64,000 nucleotides of DNA, from the NCBI RefSeq assembly GCF_009856355.1, contig NZ_WMEW01000016.1:1-64000 (forward strand), written 5' to 3'. This document shows, one piece after another, positions 53,049 to 61,740 of the stretch (positions are counted from its first letter, which is position 1; each line of letters opens with the position of its first letter). Source of the stretch: Halobacillus litoralis (lineage in GTDB: Bacteria; Bacillota; Bacilli; Bacillales; Halobacillaceae). A program made the translations under genes and the position numbers. Under the pieces are notes generated by a model. That model worked only from the letters and a program-made list of their open reading frames with translations. It did not search any database and was not told the origin of the DNA.

Positions 53049-54245
53049 TTATCCGACGTTCTGATCAGATACGGGAACATCCTTTGATTTCCCTTTTTTC
53101 ATAAGCTTATCAGCAATCGCAGTAATGGCTCCATCACCAGTAACGTTCGCTGCTGTCCCAAAGCTGTCTTGAGCCAAGTAGAGAGCAATGATTAAGGAAA
53201 CCATCGTGGAATTGAATCCTAACATAGATTCGAGAAGGCCGATCGCTGCCATAACAGCTCCGCCGGGTACACCCGGGGCTGCAATCATCGTAATCCCCAC
53301 CATTAGGATGAAGGGAAATACATCGGCGAATGTGGTTGCTTGTCCCTGCATATACATAACCGCCATAGCACAGCTGGTAATCGTAATCGTACTTCCTGCT
53401 AAATGGACATTCGCTAGTAACGGTACAGCAAAGTCTGCAATACGTTCCCGCACCCCGATTTTCTTCACGTGCTTCAATGTTACTGGAATCGTAGCCGCAG
53501 AAGACTGCGTTCCCAGTGCTGTAAAGTAGGCAGGGGTCATGATCTTCAATAAGCTGAATGGATTCCTTCTGTGCATACTGCCTGCCATACCATACACTAC
53601 GACAAGATAAAGCAAGTGCAGCGCTATGATCATCAAGAATACTTTGGCGAATACACTCAGAATTGTACCGACTTGTCCTGCATAGGTCATATTCGCAAAG
53701 ATTCCGAATATATGAAACGGTAATAGAGGGATAATGATATTTTCTATGACCTTTTGGATAATCGAACGGAATTCATTCATTACATTTAATAAAGAATCCC
53801 CTTTGACAGCTGTCATGCCGACTCCTAAAAGAAAGGATAATATAAGTGCAGCCATTACACCCATAATGGGAGTCATTTCAACAGAAAAAGAGGCTTCCAC
53901 CAGGGATTCCTCCGGATTAGCAAAAGATCCTCCGCTCTGCCCTTGCAGCATGGATGGGTACAGGTTATTAGCAAATAAGAAAGCCGCTGTACCTGCCAGT
54001 ACGGTAGAGGCATAAGCCAGTCCAGTCGTCAGCCCCAGCATCTTCCCTGCCCCTTTTCCCATGGACGCAATGCCCGGTGCAATAAAGCCGAGGATGATTA
54101 ATGGGATCACAAAGCTCAGGAAATTACCGAATAAACCGGTGAATGTGGCGGCGAGTTCAATCACGATTTCCGGTGCAAACTGCCCGATAACGATACCCAG
54201 CGCAATCGCTAGAACAATCCTTAATAATAATGGTATTCTTTTCAT
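53049..54245 (-). CDS. dicarboxylate/amino acid:cation symporter (SDF family), second copy
   Basis: A 398-residue SDF carrier, only distantly like the one at 48519. Marks: FLSFVIPLIILGFIAPGIA, ALGTQSSAATIPVTLKHVKKIG (hairpin 1) and GTAANVTGDGAITAI near the end. Some relatives move L-cystine or serine/threonine, so the substrate is open. GGGAGAGGGAG precedes the ATG. A TGGT-N4-ACCA palindrome lies upstream. Confidence 0.88.
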   Translation of the reverse strand: MKRIPLLLRIVLAIALGIVIGQFAPEIVIELAATFTGLFGNFLSFVIPLIILGFIAPGIASMGKGAGKMLGLTTGLAYASTVLAGTAAFLFANNLYPSMLQGQSGGSFANPEESLVEASFSVEMTPIMGVMAALILSFLLGVGMTAVKGDSLLNVMNEFRSIIQKVIENIIIPLLPFHIFGIFANMTYAGQVGTILSVFAKVFLMIIALHLLYLVVVYGMAGSMHRRNPFSLLKIMTPAYFTALGTQSSAATIPVTLKHVKKIGVRERIADFAVPLLANVHLAGSTITITSCAMAVMYMQGQATTFADVFPFILMVGITMIAAPGVPGGAVMAAIGLLESMLGFNSTMVSLIIALYLAQDSFGTAANVTGDGAITAIADKLMKKGKSKDVPVSDQNVG

Positions 54246-54305
54246 CTCCCTCTCCCTTTCTCCAGATGTAAAATTTTAACGAGTTAATGTGATATAGAAT
54301 CAATC

Positions 54306-54319
54306 ATGGTTTATACCAT
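54306..54319. promoter_or_regulatory. palindrome upstream of the SDF symporter
   Basis: ATGGT-TTAT-ACCAT, 61 bp before the start codon. It may be an operator of a GntR or LacI-type regulator; none is adjacent. Confidence 0.35.
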
Positions 54320-54481
54320 ACCTTTTTTTTGATGGTTTGTGAAGGATAAAAAAACGATAAAAACGGGGGAGATTGATAAATGACAGATAATATCTTGTAG
54401 TCTTGTTTCTCCATTACATTCTCACCATTTACTGGAATGCAGAAAGCGGGGTTACAGACAAGATCATCGTATCCGGCTCAT

Positions 54482-54545
54482 AAAAATATCCCGGGACGAA
54501 GTCTTCACGAATCCTGCCCATAACGTGAAGACTCATCCCCGGGAT
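54482..54545 (-). terminator. long two-stem terminator
   Basis: Outer arms ATCCCGGG/CCCGGGAT and inner arms AGTCTTCACG/CGTGAAGACT around a 14-base loop; on the minus strand ATATTTTTAT follows. Confidence 0.85.
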
Positions 54546-54566
54546 CATGAGGGAAACCCCTGTAGG

Positions 54567-55541
54567 TTAATAGTAATCCTTTAATAATTCATCCATCACA
54601 CGGTTGGTGCGCAGGGCCGTTTTCCCTGTACTTGGACATGTCCCATGACCCGTCAGCTCCTGAACGATCGACTGGATGTGTGGTTGTTGGATATGCCTCG
54701 GGTGTTCAATAGAGAACTCCTCTTCTCCATGATCAGTAAGGAGCTTTACCGGTTGGTCATCAAATGTGGAAAATTGGATTTCCCCTTTTGACCCGACGAT
54801 CCGGTTGTTATCTTCATGGGTGTAGGAGGAGAAATTCCACACCCCTGTCCCAACGGCTCCAGTTTCAAACCGCCACGTCCCGCTGACGGTATCCTCTGCC
54901 GGGTAAACGTCAGCGAGGTTACAAGCGGTGCCTTTCACGTCCGTCAGTGGGCCGAGGAGATAGTCGAAAAGATCGAGGGTATGGGCCCCCACATCATAAA
55001 TCAAGCCGGCGCCGCTCGTTTCCGGCATTACCCGCCACGGCCAGTTGCCCTGCTCGTCTCTTTCAACCAGACGCTGTGTCTGTTGGATGGATACAAATCG
55101 GACATCTCCGACGGCTCCCTCCTCCAGCAGCTCTTTTACTTTTAAAAACCTCGGCAGCGACCGACGGTAATAAGCGACAAACAGAGGCACGCCATGCTTT
55201 TCACAAATCTCCACCATGTCGGCACAGGCGTCGGTACGGTCTGCCATCGGTTTTTCCACGTATACGGGTTTACCTGCTTCTGCTGCCATATGCGTATATT
55301 CCTTATGGGAGGAAGGCGGGGTGGCTATGTAAACAGCATCCACTTCTTGATCCTGAATCAGATCTGCTGCATTGTCATACCACTTCGGAACACCGTGACG
55401 CCGGGCGTAGTCCTCGGCTTTCTTCCCGTCTCTCCTCATGACAGCTGTAAGCGTGCTGTTTTCGATCCGTTGAAAAGCCGGACCACTTTTTACTTCTGTC
55501 ACATTGCCGCATCCGATGATGCCCCAACGAATTGTCTTCAT
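54567..55541 (-). CDS. Gfo/Idh/MocA family oxidoreductase
   Basis: A 324-residue NAD(P)-dependent dehydrogenase. Rossmann part with GIIGCGNVTEVKSGPAF and IATPPSSHKEY, the family motif EKPMA, and the catalytic region DVGAHTLDLFDYLLG. Likely acts on a sugar, sugar acid or cyclitol; no neighbour helps to choose. GGAGGAATTATAA precedes the ATG. Own terminator. Confidence 0.9.
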   Translation of the reverse strand: MKTIRWGIIGCGNVTEVKSGPAFQRIENSTLTAVMRRDGKKAEDYARRHGVPKWYDNAADLIQDQEVDAVYIATPPSSHKEYTHMAAEAGKPVYVEKPMADRTDACADMVEICEKHGVPLFVAYYRRSLPRFLKVKELLEEGAVGDVRFVSIQQTQRLVERDEQGNWPWRVMPETSGAGLIYDVGAHTLDLFDYLLGPLTDVKGTACNLADVYPAEDTVSGTWRFETGAVGTGVWNFSSYTHEDNNRIVGSKGEIQFSTFDDQPVKLLTDHGEEEFSIEHPRHIQQPHIQSIVQELTGHGTCPSTGKTALRTNRVMDELLKDYY

Positions 55542-55651
55542 TTATAATTCCTCCTGTCTCGTTTCCGTGATGTAAAATACGACGCCCTTTTCTTCCTTCC
55601 ATATCGAAGAACCGATTTCCTGTTCCTATCAAGAAAAAAACCGCCGAAAGC

Positions 55652-55745
55652 GAGGCCACTGAAATACTGAGGATTTGTGAAAGGTAACGTTCTAAAAAGC
55701 GGATGGCACGGAATATTTTATCCATGCCATCCGCTTTTTTTCTTT
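55652..55745 (-). mobile_element. solo insertion-sequence end
   Basis: GAGGCCACTGAAATACTGAG and the next 14 bases match the element end at 164-196 with one difference, followed by a hairpin with AAAAGCGGATGGCA arms. No transposase codons are beside it. Relative to the end sequence, the hairpin aligns better when inverted. Confidence 0.6.
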
Positions 55746-55759
55746 TTCCTGACCAAGTC

Positions 55760-55806
55760 AGCTGAGGCCGTGCCCGCGGCAGGCATCCATCGACAAGCAT
55801 TTCGTG
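55760..55806 (-). repeat. dispersed intergenic repeat, partial (copy C)
   Basis: Minus strand CTTGTCGATGGATGCCTGCC then GCGGGCACGGCCTCAGC matches the left half of copy B (35440-35570). It abuts the insertion-sequence end. Confidence 0.65.
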
Positions 55807-55883
55807 AGCAACAACAACCTTTAACCGCTTCTCTTAATAGGAAGGAGTTTTTCAGCGCCCTCCTGAAAGCAGAGGCCTTTGAA

Positions 55884-56918
55884 TCAGGAAGAAACCAGCT
55901 GTTCTTCCTTCCATTTCTTATTGTACTCCTCCATACGCTCATTGTGGGAGGAGACCATTGCACGGGCGCTTGCCTCTGGATCAATAAACTGCTTCGCCAT
56001 GTTCACAGCATTGGCGGCATCCTGGAACGCACCTGCAATCAGATGGAGCTTTCCTTCGTGATGAAGAATATCTCCAGCCGCAAACAAGCCTGGTACAGAG
56101 GATGCACTTTGGGCAGAGCCTTTAATAAAGAAGTCATCCACCCGTTCCAGAGGAATTGGACTCTGGTCAAGAAGGGACGCGTCCCGGTTAAAGCCATGGC
56201 TGATGATGACTTCATCGACATCCAGGTTTCTCACCCCATGCTCCGGGTGTTCCAGTGTCACCCGGCGGATGGCCGTACCTGCATCATCAGCGGTCAACGA
56301 CTGGATCGCCGACTGCTCATTCAATTCAACGCCCTGCTCTATGAGAAGATCAATACTCGCTTCATGACCTTTCAGCTCTTCCCGGCGGTAGACGAGGTGG
56401 ACACTTTCAGCAATAGGAGCCAGTTCATTTGCCCAGTCGATGGCTGAGTGGCTTCCGCCGGAGATGACGACACGTTTGCCTGCAAAGCGTTGGAACGATG
56501 GCACCGTGTAATGCAGGTTACTCACCTCGAATTTCTCTGCTCCCTGAATATCCAGTTTCTTCGGTTCGATGATGCCGCCTCCGACAGCAACAATCACGGA
56601 TTTGGACCAGTGCACCTGTCCGTTAGAGGTGCTCAGTTTAAAGGCATCGTCGATTTTTTCAATGGACGTGACCTTTTCCCCCAGCACGATGTCCGGATCA
56701 AACGTCGTTCCCTGCTTCACAAGGTGGTCAATGAGCTGCTGACCGGTGACAGCCGGAAGACCGCCGACATCCCAGACGATTTTCTCAGGATAGACGTGCA
56801 CCTTGCCGCCGAGGAATGGATGGCTTTCAATGATTTTCGTTTTCATGTTGCGTAATCCGCTGTAAAAAGCCGAAAAAAGCCCGGCCGGACCTCCGCCGAT
56901 AATCGTCACGTCATGCAT
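55884..56918 (-). CDS. ycgT: ferredoxin/flavodoxin-NADP reductase, YcgT type
   Basis: A 344-residue thioredoxin-reductase-like flavoprotein lacking the CxxC centre. FAD site IIGGGPAGLFSAFYSG, NADP site VISGGSHSAIDWANEL, and FAD contact VPGLFAAGDILHHEGKLHLI. B. subtilis YcgT is iron-regulated and YumC is the housekeeping paralogue; the Fur box here favours YcgT, which would supply electrons for ferredoxin or heme breakdown under iron limitation. ATG 56918 follows AAAGGGAGCGGATACAT; earlier codons overlap the promoter. Confidence 0.88.
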   Translation of the reverse strand: MHDVTIIGGGPAGLFSAFYSGLRNMKTKIIESHPFLGGKVHVYPEKIVWDVGGLPAVTGQQLIDHLVKQGTTFDPDIVLGEKVTSIEKIDDAFKLSTSNGQVHWSKSVIVAVGGGIIEPKKLDIQGAEKFEVSNLHYTVPSFQRFAGKRVVISGGSHSAIDWANELAPIAESVHLVYRREELKGHEASIDLLIEQGVELNEQSAIQSLTADDAGTAIRRVTLEHPEHGVRNLDVDEVIISHGFNRDASLLDQSPIPLERVDDFFIKGSAQSASSVPGLFAAGDILHHEGKLHLIAGAFQDAANAVNMAKQFIDPEASARAMVSSHNERMEEYNKKWKEEQLVSS

Positions 56919-56951
56919 ATGTATCCGCTCCCTTTTTGATCTGTTAAACTC

Positions 56952-56980
56952 ATTATAGTGAAAGTGAGAATCATTTTCAA
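56952..56980 (-). promoter_or_regulatory. ycgT promoter with Fur box
   Basis: Minus strand: -35 TTGAAA (56975-56980), 17-bp spacer, -10 TATAAT (56952-56957). The Fur box TGAGAATCATTTTCA (56965-56979; plus strand) matches the 7-1-7 consensus TGATAATNATTATCA at 12 of 14 defined bases and covers the spacer and -35. Confidence 0.85.
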
Positions 56981-57132
56981 TAAGAATCCTCAAAAAGAAA
57001 ACCGTTCCGGCTTGTCAGCAGAAACGGTCCACCTGTGCTGTTCCCTTCTATAAAAAGCCCGGCGGAGCTCAAACACGCCGGACACACGGCAGCAAACAAG
57101 GAAAGCACCACAAGTACCGCGGCACTTTTCAT
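56977..57132 (-). CDS. possible 51-residue exported peptide
   Basis: ATG follows GGTGGATAAATA at the end of the 118-residue gene. The N-terminus MKSAAVLVVLSLFAAVCPAC looks like a signal peptide. Its 3' part overlaps a terminator-like hairpin (CCGTT/AACGG, then TTTTCTTTTT) and the ycgT -35, which argues against it. Confidence 0.25.
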   Translation of the reverse strand: MKSAAVLVVLSLFAAVCPACLSSAGLFIEGNSTGGPFLLTSRNGFLFEDSY

Positions 57133-57135
57133 TAT

Positions 57136-57492
57136 TTATCCACCACTTTCGTTCAGGAAGAGGCTCAGAAGCCTGATCACGTGCAGCACGGATGCATAAA
57201 GCAGGGCACTGCCCGCCCCCCAACCTGTTAAATGGAGGATTTCCCCCGGCTTTACAAAGGGAATACTCAGCATGAACCCCGCAGCGCTGCCGGTCAAAAT
57301 CCAAACAGCGAGAGTAAACGGCGGGCGCACCGGCCGGATTTTTTGCAGCCCTGCATCTGTCAGGGTGCCTGCGATTAGAAAGAGCGGGAACGTATAGAGG
57401 AAAAGAATGACCGAAAAGTCATCCACCGTGCTTATTATATTTCCGATGATACTCAAACTGATGGCAGCAAAAAATGCCGCCAGACTCCACAT
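57136..57492 (-). CDS. small membrane protein (118 residues)
   Basis: Four hydrophobic segments (about 2-20, 26-45, 57-77 and 88-112). The N-terminal MWSLAAFFAAISLSIIGNI is itself hydrophobic. GGAGG lies 14 bases before the ATG, unusually far; no closer in-frame ATG, GTG or TTG exists. Family not recognised. Divergent from the 68-residue gene at 57641. Confidence 0.6.
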   Translation of the reverse strand: MWSLAAFFAAISLSIIGNIISTVDDFSVILFLYTFPLFLIAGTLTDAGLQKIRPVRPPFTLAVWILTGSAAGFMLSIPFVKPGEILHLTGWGAGSALLYASVLHVIRLLSLFLNESGG

Positions 57493-57640
57493 CCAAATAT
57501 GCCATTCCTCCAGATTTACTGTCTATTCTTATGTAAAGTGTTGTGTTTTCTATGACCTGCCCGAAGTGGATATGGTAAGATGGGAACAGCCCCTGCCAAG
57601 ACAACCAGCAGGACAACGTGATTGACAGGAGGAAGCTGCT

Positions 57641-57847
57641 ATGAAAGAGAAATTGAAAAAGGATGAATGGTTCCATTACATCATTGCCATTGCCGCCCTG
57701 GTGTCCGGACTGCTTCATTTCTTCTTTAATTGGGACTATTACCATCATCACCATTACTTAACTTCAGGACTGCTGTTTTATACCATTGGTCCTGTCTTAT
57801 ACGTCGTCTGTACGTTTGCCTACTACAAGGCAACCACACACGATTGA
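57641..57847 (+). CDS. small membrane protein (68 residues), histidine-rich loop
   Basis: Two membrane helices (about 12-30 and 42-61) linked by FNWDYYHHHHYLTSG. GGAGGAAGCTGCT precedes the ATG. The histidine cluster in the loop is notable; metal binding is possible but unproven. It ends at a terminator shared with lutC. Confidence 0.7.
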   Translation: MKEKLKKDEWFHYIIAIAALVSGLLHFFFNWDYYHHHHYLTSGLLFYTIGPVLYVVCTFAYYKATTHD

Positions 57848-57851
57848 TTGG

Positions 57852-57887
57852 AAAAGGCCGTGCATCGTTTTGTGTACGGCCTTTTTC
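57852..57887. terminator. bidirectional terminator
   Basis: AAAAGGCCGTGCA and TGTACGGCCTTTTT arms; it ends lutABC and the converging small gene. Confidence 0.88.
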
Positions 57888-57889
57888 TT

Positions 57890-58603
57890 TCATCCTTCCT
57901 TGTCATCGACGAGAATGTAGGTCGCCTTCACAGGTCCGTGCACCCCGACAATTAAATTCATCTCGATATCTGCGCTGTTGCTCGGGCCTGTAATAAAGCT
58001 GACGCACGACGACACAGGCACACCTTTCTTCTCCTGCTCATGAATGATCTGAGCGGCCTGGGTCATTCTTGGAACGAGTGTACTTTTTGGGATAATCGCG
58101 ACAAAGGTTTCCGGAAGCAGACTGATGGACCTTCCATTCCAACGGTCGTTAAAAAGGGTCACCGTGCCTGATTCCGCAAGGGTTACATCACTGAAGACGA
58201 CACCAGCCCCGGCCTTTTCTGCCTCGGCAACATAATCACGGCCGCCCTGCTCATCCCAGATATGAATGTTGTAACCCTCCTGCCTCATGGTTTCATACAC
58301 ATCCAGAAGACCGTACGCTTCCAGACGCGGCCCCCCGGCACTGACGATATTTTGAATATGACCCTCCTCCCATACACGCCTCAAGGTATCCCCAAGCTCA
58401 TCAAATGTCGTTTCTACCAAGCTCGTATGAATGATTTCACATTGTTCCTTTAATTTTCCCAGCAGCTGATCCTGGTCTGCTCCTTGAAACACCCGCTCCT
58501 GCGGCTGGACAGAGTAGGCCGGACGGTCAGCGGTTGTTTTGCGCGGACGCCCCAGTCGTCCGGCGAGTTGATCCAGGAAGCGTTCCCGATTATAGACGGC
58601 CAT
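57890..58603 (-). CDS. lutC: lactate utilization protein C
   Basis: A 237-residue LUD-domain protein, the third component of the LutABC L-lactate dehydrogenase system. VGVVFSDV-like segment [19 protein letters not shown] and the C-terminal [19 protein letters not shown] are the family signatures. ATG 58603 follows GGAGGGAGAAAG inside the end of lutB (14-bp overlap), so translation is coupled. Confidence 0.93.
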   Translation of the reverse strand: MAVYNRERFLDQLAGRLGRPRKTTADRPAYSVQPQERVFQGADQDQLLGKLKEQCEIIHTSLVETTFDELGDTLRRVWEEGHIQNIVSAGGPRLEAYGLLDVYETMRQEGYNIHIWDEQGGRDYVAEAEKAGAGVVFSDVTLAESGTVTLFNDRWNGRSISLLPETFVAIIPKSTLVPRMTQAAQIIHEQEKKGVPVSSCVSFITGPSNSADIEMNLIVGVHGPVKATYILVDDKEG

Positions 58604-60026
58604 CTTTCTCCCTCCTTTTCTCCCGTTCGTCAAACCACGTACGAAAACTCTTCTTCGCTGGAGCCGGAAAATCCCGGGCTTCCGTCCATGCTTTCATCGG
58701 CCCCGGTCCCTTTTTGATCATCCCGTCCTTCGTCCACGGCTTCAATACCGTCCCTGCCATTTTCGTACTGAGTTTATAAGCGGCCGGTGACGACGCCCAT
58801 TTGGCAAAACCGTCCATAGCGAGACGCTCGGCTTTGGTCGTTTTCTGTTCCTTTTCCACGATGATCTCCCTGTGCCGGATCAAATGTTCATGAAGGGGTA
58901 TTTTCACGGGACAGGCTTCCGTACAGGCGGCACATAAACTGGAGGCATAAGGAAGCTCCTTATGGTCTTCATACCCATCCAGCAGTGGTGTAAGGACAGC
59001 CCCGATCGGCCCCGGGTAAATGGAATTATACGAATGTCCGCCGACATGACGGTAAACCGGACAGACATTGATACATGCCGCACAGCGGATGCAGTGGAGC
59101 GCGGACTGGAATTCCGTTCCTAATATCTTCGAACGGCCGTTATCGATGATGACGAGATGAAAATCCTCCGGGCCGTCGACTTCATCTTCCAGACGGGTGC
59201 CCGTGAGCGACGTAATGTAGCTCGTCAGTTTCTGACCGACAGCGGCACGAGTCAGCAGGCTGACAAGCACCTCCAGCTCCTCCCACGTCGGAACAATCCG
59301 CTCCATACCCATGACAGCAATCTGTGTGTCCGGGAGTGTACTGACCATGCGGGCATTTCCTTCATTGGTTACGAGCGTCACCGAGCCTGATTCGGCTACC
59401 GCAAAATTACAGCCGGTCACACCGATATCGGCTTCAAGAAAATCCTGCCGGAGCTGCTCGCGGGCAAAAGCGGCCAGTTCTTCCGGATCATCGGTTTTCG
59501 TATAGCCTTTCTTCGAGACGAACGTCTCTCTGATCTGGCTTTTATTTTTGTGAAGCGCAGGGGTGACGATATGGGAAGGTGGATCCTCGTCGAGCTGAAG
59601 AATCCATTCTCCAAGGTCCGATTCAACGACTTCACATCCGCTTTTCTCAAGCGCTTCATTCAAGCCGATTTCCTCCGTGACCATCGATTTTGATTTCACG
59701 ACTTTACGGGCCTGTTTTTCAGCAGCCACTTTCTGCACATAGGCGTTGGCTTCCTCTGCTGTCTCAGCAAAAAATACCGTTCCGCCCCGCTTTTCCACCT
59801 GCTCACTCAACTGGTACAAATAATAGTCCAGGTTTTCCATCGTATGCCGGCGGATTTCCTCGCCGAGTGTCCGCCAGTCTTCCCAGTCCCCGAGCTCTTC
59901 CGCCGCTTTCAGGCGCCCTGTGCGGAACCGTCCCTGCGCTGAGCTGACGGCGCTGCGCATAAACGTGTTGTCGATTCCTTCCTGAATCCGGTCGGCATAC
60001 GTTTTCGTTCCAATTTTTATACTCAT
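58590..60026 (-). CDS. lutB: lactate utilization iron-sulfur protein B
   Basis: A 478-residue protein with an N-terminal LUD domain (about 60-290, [21 protein letters not shown]) and two [4Fe-4S] motifs near the C-terminus ([15 protein letters not shown] and [14 protein letters not shown]), then a DUF3390-type tail. Transfers electrons from lactate oxidation. GGAGGGCGGACAG precedes the ATG, 16 bp after lutA. Confidence 0.95.
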   Translation of the reverse strand: MSIKIGTKTYADRIQEGIDNTFMRSAVSSAQGRFRTGRLKAAEELGDWEDWRTLGEEIRRHTMENLDYYLYQLSEQVEKRGGTVFFAETAEEANAYVQKVAAEKQARKVVKSKSMVTEEIGLNEALEKSGCEVVESDLGEWILQLDEDPPSHIVTPALHKNKSQIRETFVSKKGYTKTDDPEELAAFAREQLRQDFLEADIGVTGCNFAVAESGSVTLVTNEGNARMVSTLPDTQIAVMGMERIVPTWEELEVLVSLLTRAAVGQKLTSYITSLTGTRLEDEVDGPEDFHLVIIDNGRSKILGTEFQSALHCIRCAACINVCPVYRHVGGHSYNSIYPGPIGAVLTPLLDGYEDHKELPYASSLCAACTEACPVKIPLHEHLIRHREIIVEKEQKTTKAERLAMDGFAKWASSPAAYKLSTKMAGTVLKPWTKDGMIKKGPGPMKAWTEARDFPAPAKKSFRTWFDEREKRREKDGRL

Positions 60027-60042
60027 CTGTCCGCCCTCCTCG

Positions 60043-60759
60043 TTATTGGCTGTTCAGAACTTGAGCAATGTGCAGCACTTTCACGTCTTCCTCGTTCCGC
60101 GATAATCGTCCGCCGATATTCATAAGGCAGCCCATATCGCCGCCGATTAAGTATTCCGCTGTTGTCGCGGTAACGTGGCACGATTTCTCCTCCACCATCT
60201 GCGCGGATATCGCCGCATTTTTTACCGCGAACGTTCCGCCAAAACCGCAGCAGTCCTCTCCTTGAGGAAGATCAACCAGCGTGAGCCCTTCGACATTTTC
60301 CAAAAGGCGGCGTGGTGCATCTTTCACCCCGAGCAGTCTCGTCATATGACAGGAAGGGTGGTAGGTCGCTGTTCCCTGGAAAGTTGAATGAACGTCTTCC
60401 ACCTGCAATACATCGACGATGAACTGCGTCAGCTCGTAGGTTCTTCCAACTAAATGTTCCGCGCGCTTCTGCCATTCCGGTTCGTCTTTCAAGATATTGG
60501 GGTATTCCTTGATCATCTGCACACAGGAGCCTGATGGACCAACCACGTATTCCGATGCCTCAAAGGCAGTAATCATCTGTTTGACGGCTTGTTTGGACTG
60601 GGTTGTATAGCCGCTGTTATAGGCGGGCTGTCCACAGCAGGTCTGGCCGGCCGGAAAATCAACCTCACATCCGAACCGCTCCAACAGCTGGACGGTATCT
60701 TTCCCGACATCCGGTGTAAATGTGTCACACAAGCAAGTGATAAATAACGAAACGTTCAT
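60043..60759 (-). CDS. lutA: lactate utilization protein A
   Basis: A 238-residue protein with two CCG cysteine domains ([11 protein letters not shown] and [12 protein letters not shown]), related to GlcF and heterodisulfide reductase subunits. First gene of lutABC, which oxidises L-lactate to pyruvate. AAGGGAGGATGAATC precedes the ATG. Its promoter carries a perfect LutR-type operator. Confidence 0.95.
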   Translation of the reverse strand: MNVSLFITCLCDTFTPDVGKDTVQLLERFGCEVDFPAGQTCCGQPAYNSGYTTQSKQAVKQMITAFEASEYVVGPSGSCVQMIKEYPNILKDEPEWQKRAEHLVGRTYELTQFIVDVLQVEDVHSTFQGTATYHPSCHMTRLLGVKDAPRRLLENVEGLTLVDLPQGEDCCGFGGTFAVKNAAISAQMVEEKSCHVTATTAEYLIGGDMGCLMNIGGRLSRNEEDVKVLHIAQVLNSQ

Positions 60760-60777
60760 GATTCATCCTCCCTTTTA

Positions 60778-60797
60778 ATCATAAGGTCATCTGATGA
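60778..60797 (-). promoter_or_regulatory. lutABC promoter with LutR operator
   Basis: Minus strand: TCATC-A-GATGA (60787-60797), a perfect palindrome of the type reported for B. subtilis LutR, then CCT and -10 TATGAT (60778-60783). No good -35 is seen, in contrast to the permease promoter at 5298, whose operator and -10 are otherwise nearly identical. Confidence 0.8.
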
Positions 60798-60816
60798 CTG
60801 GAATAGAAACATTTCA

Positions 60817-61521
60817 TTACGAAATGATTCCACTGAGAGATTCCCTGACATGGCTCAAATGCTCCACCATGGAAGCCTGCGCTTCCTCACGGTTTTCTGC
60901 CTTGATGGCGGCGAAAATCCGTTGATGCTGTTCCAAGAGCTGACGTGTGCCTTCTTCAGTGTGCAGCAGCTTCCGCGTTTCCCGCATGCCCTGCATCATG
61001 ACTTCTGACACACTCTGCATGAGATGAACCAGCATCTGGTTCCGCGCCGCCTTGACGAGCGCCAGGTGAAACGCAAGGTCCGCCTGTTCTCCGATCTCAC
61101 CATTCCCCTTCGCTCTTTCCATCTCCAAAAGAGCCGCTTCCATAGCCTGGAGGTCTTCGTCGGTACGGCATAAAGCGGCCACACCTGCTGCCCCCACCTC
61201 AAGAATCTGCCGGACTTCCAACAGTTCTCTCATGTCCTCAGGCTTCATTAAAAACGCGACAGATGTCGGTACGGTGAATCGGGCAGGATCGAAGGTTTTG
61301 ACGTATGTCCCCTCGCCCTGATGCATTTCAAGAATTCCCATGGCCCTTAACGCACTCAGCGCTTCCCTGATCGCTGAACGGCCGACATCAAAGCTTTTTG
61401 CCAAAGCCTCTACACTGTCCAGCTTATCCCCCGGCTTCAAACGCCCTTCCTTTAAAGATTCCAATAAGGAATCCGCCACCTGTTCATAAATTTTCTTTCT
61501 ACGAATCGGTTTATACTCCAC
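60817..61521 (-). CDS. lutR: GntR-family (FadR subgroup) lactate repressor
   Basis: A 234-residue regulator: winged helix (about 1-70; KKIYEQVADSLLESLKEG, FDVGRSAIREALSALRAMG) and an FCD all-helical ligand domain with the expected metal-binding histidines. The start is set at GTG 61521, seven bases after GGGGG, giving MEYKPIRRKKIY, the usual LutR N-terminus; the frame upstream to 61722 lacks a ribosome site. It precedes lutABC in the same direction and should repress lutA and the distant permease by the TCATC-N-GATGA sites. Confidence 0.92.
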   Translation of the reverse strand: MEYKPIRRKKIYEQVADSLLESLKEGRLKPGDKLDSVEALAKSFDVGRSAIREALSALRAMGILEMHQGEGTYVKTFDPARFTVPTSVAFLMKPEDMRELLEVRQILEVGAAGVAALCRTDEDLQAMEAALLEMERAKGNGEIGEQADLAFHLALVKAARNQMLVHLMQSVSEVMMQGMRETRKLLHTEEGTRQLLEQHQRIFAAIKAENREEAQASMVEHLSHVRESLSGIIS

Positions 61522-61575
61522 GACACTTCCCCCAGATCCATCTTTTAATTTTAGTTTACTGTATTCTTCCATTCT

Positions 61576-61591
61576 TTGAAAGCGTTCACGG
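61576..61591. promoter_or_regulatory. cre-like box upstream of lutR
   Basis: TTGAAAGCGTTCACGG fits the CcpA consensus except at the final A. It lies 55 bp before the lutR start. Confidence 0.4.
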
Positions 61592-61659
61592 AAAAATAAC
61601 AAAAGATTCGGAAGGTTTCTAAAGGGTGTAGAAAGGTTAAAGGAACGCAGGCTGTATTT

Positions 61660-61688
61660 TTGACGCTTTTCCTTAGTACATGTAAAAT
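61660..61688 (+). promoter_or_regulatory. sigma-A promoter of the ZIP transporter
   Basis: TTGACG (61660-61665), 17-bp spacer, TAAAAT (61683-61688), about 50 bp before the ATG. Confidence 0.65.
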
Positions 61689-61740
61689 GACCGCATAAAC
61701 AAATTTTGCACGAATGCAACATTCAGAAAGGTGATGAACG

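Larger units (their letters stand above)
54246..54566. other. gap between the SDF symporter and the Gfo/Idh/MocA gene
   Basis: Holds the symporter control region (palindrome at 54306-54319) and, at the far end, the long terminator hairpin of the dehydrogenase gene (54482-54545). The middle about 150 bases show nothing recognisable. Confidence 0.5.
55542..55883. other. gap with insertion-sequence end and dispersed repeat
   Basis: From left to right: leader of the Gfo/Idh/MocA gene, a solo insertion-sequence end with hairpin (55652-55745), a partial dispersed repeat (55760-55806), and about 75 bases after the ycgT gene. No gene is seen. Confidence 0.6.

Noticed and set aside
55677..56447. 256-codon frame on the plus strand
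   Set aside because: Starts in the insertion-sequence end and then runs antisense to ycgT.
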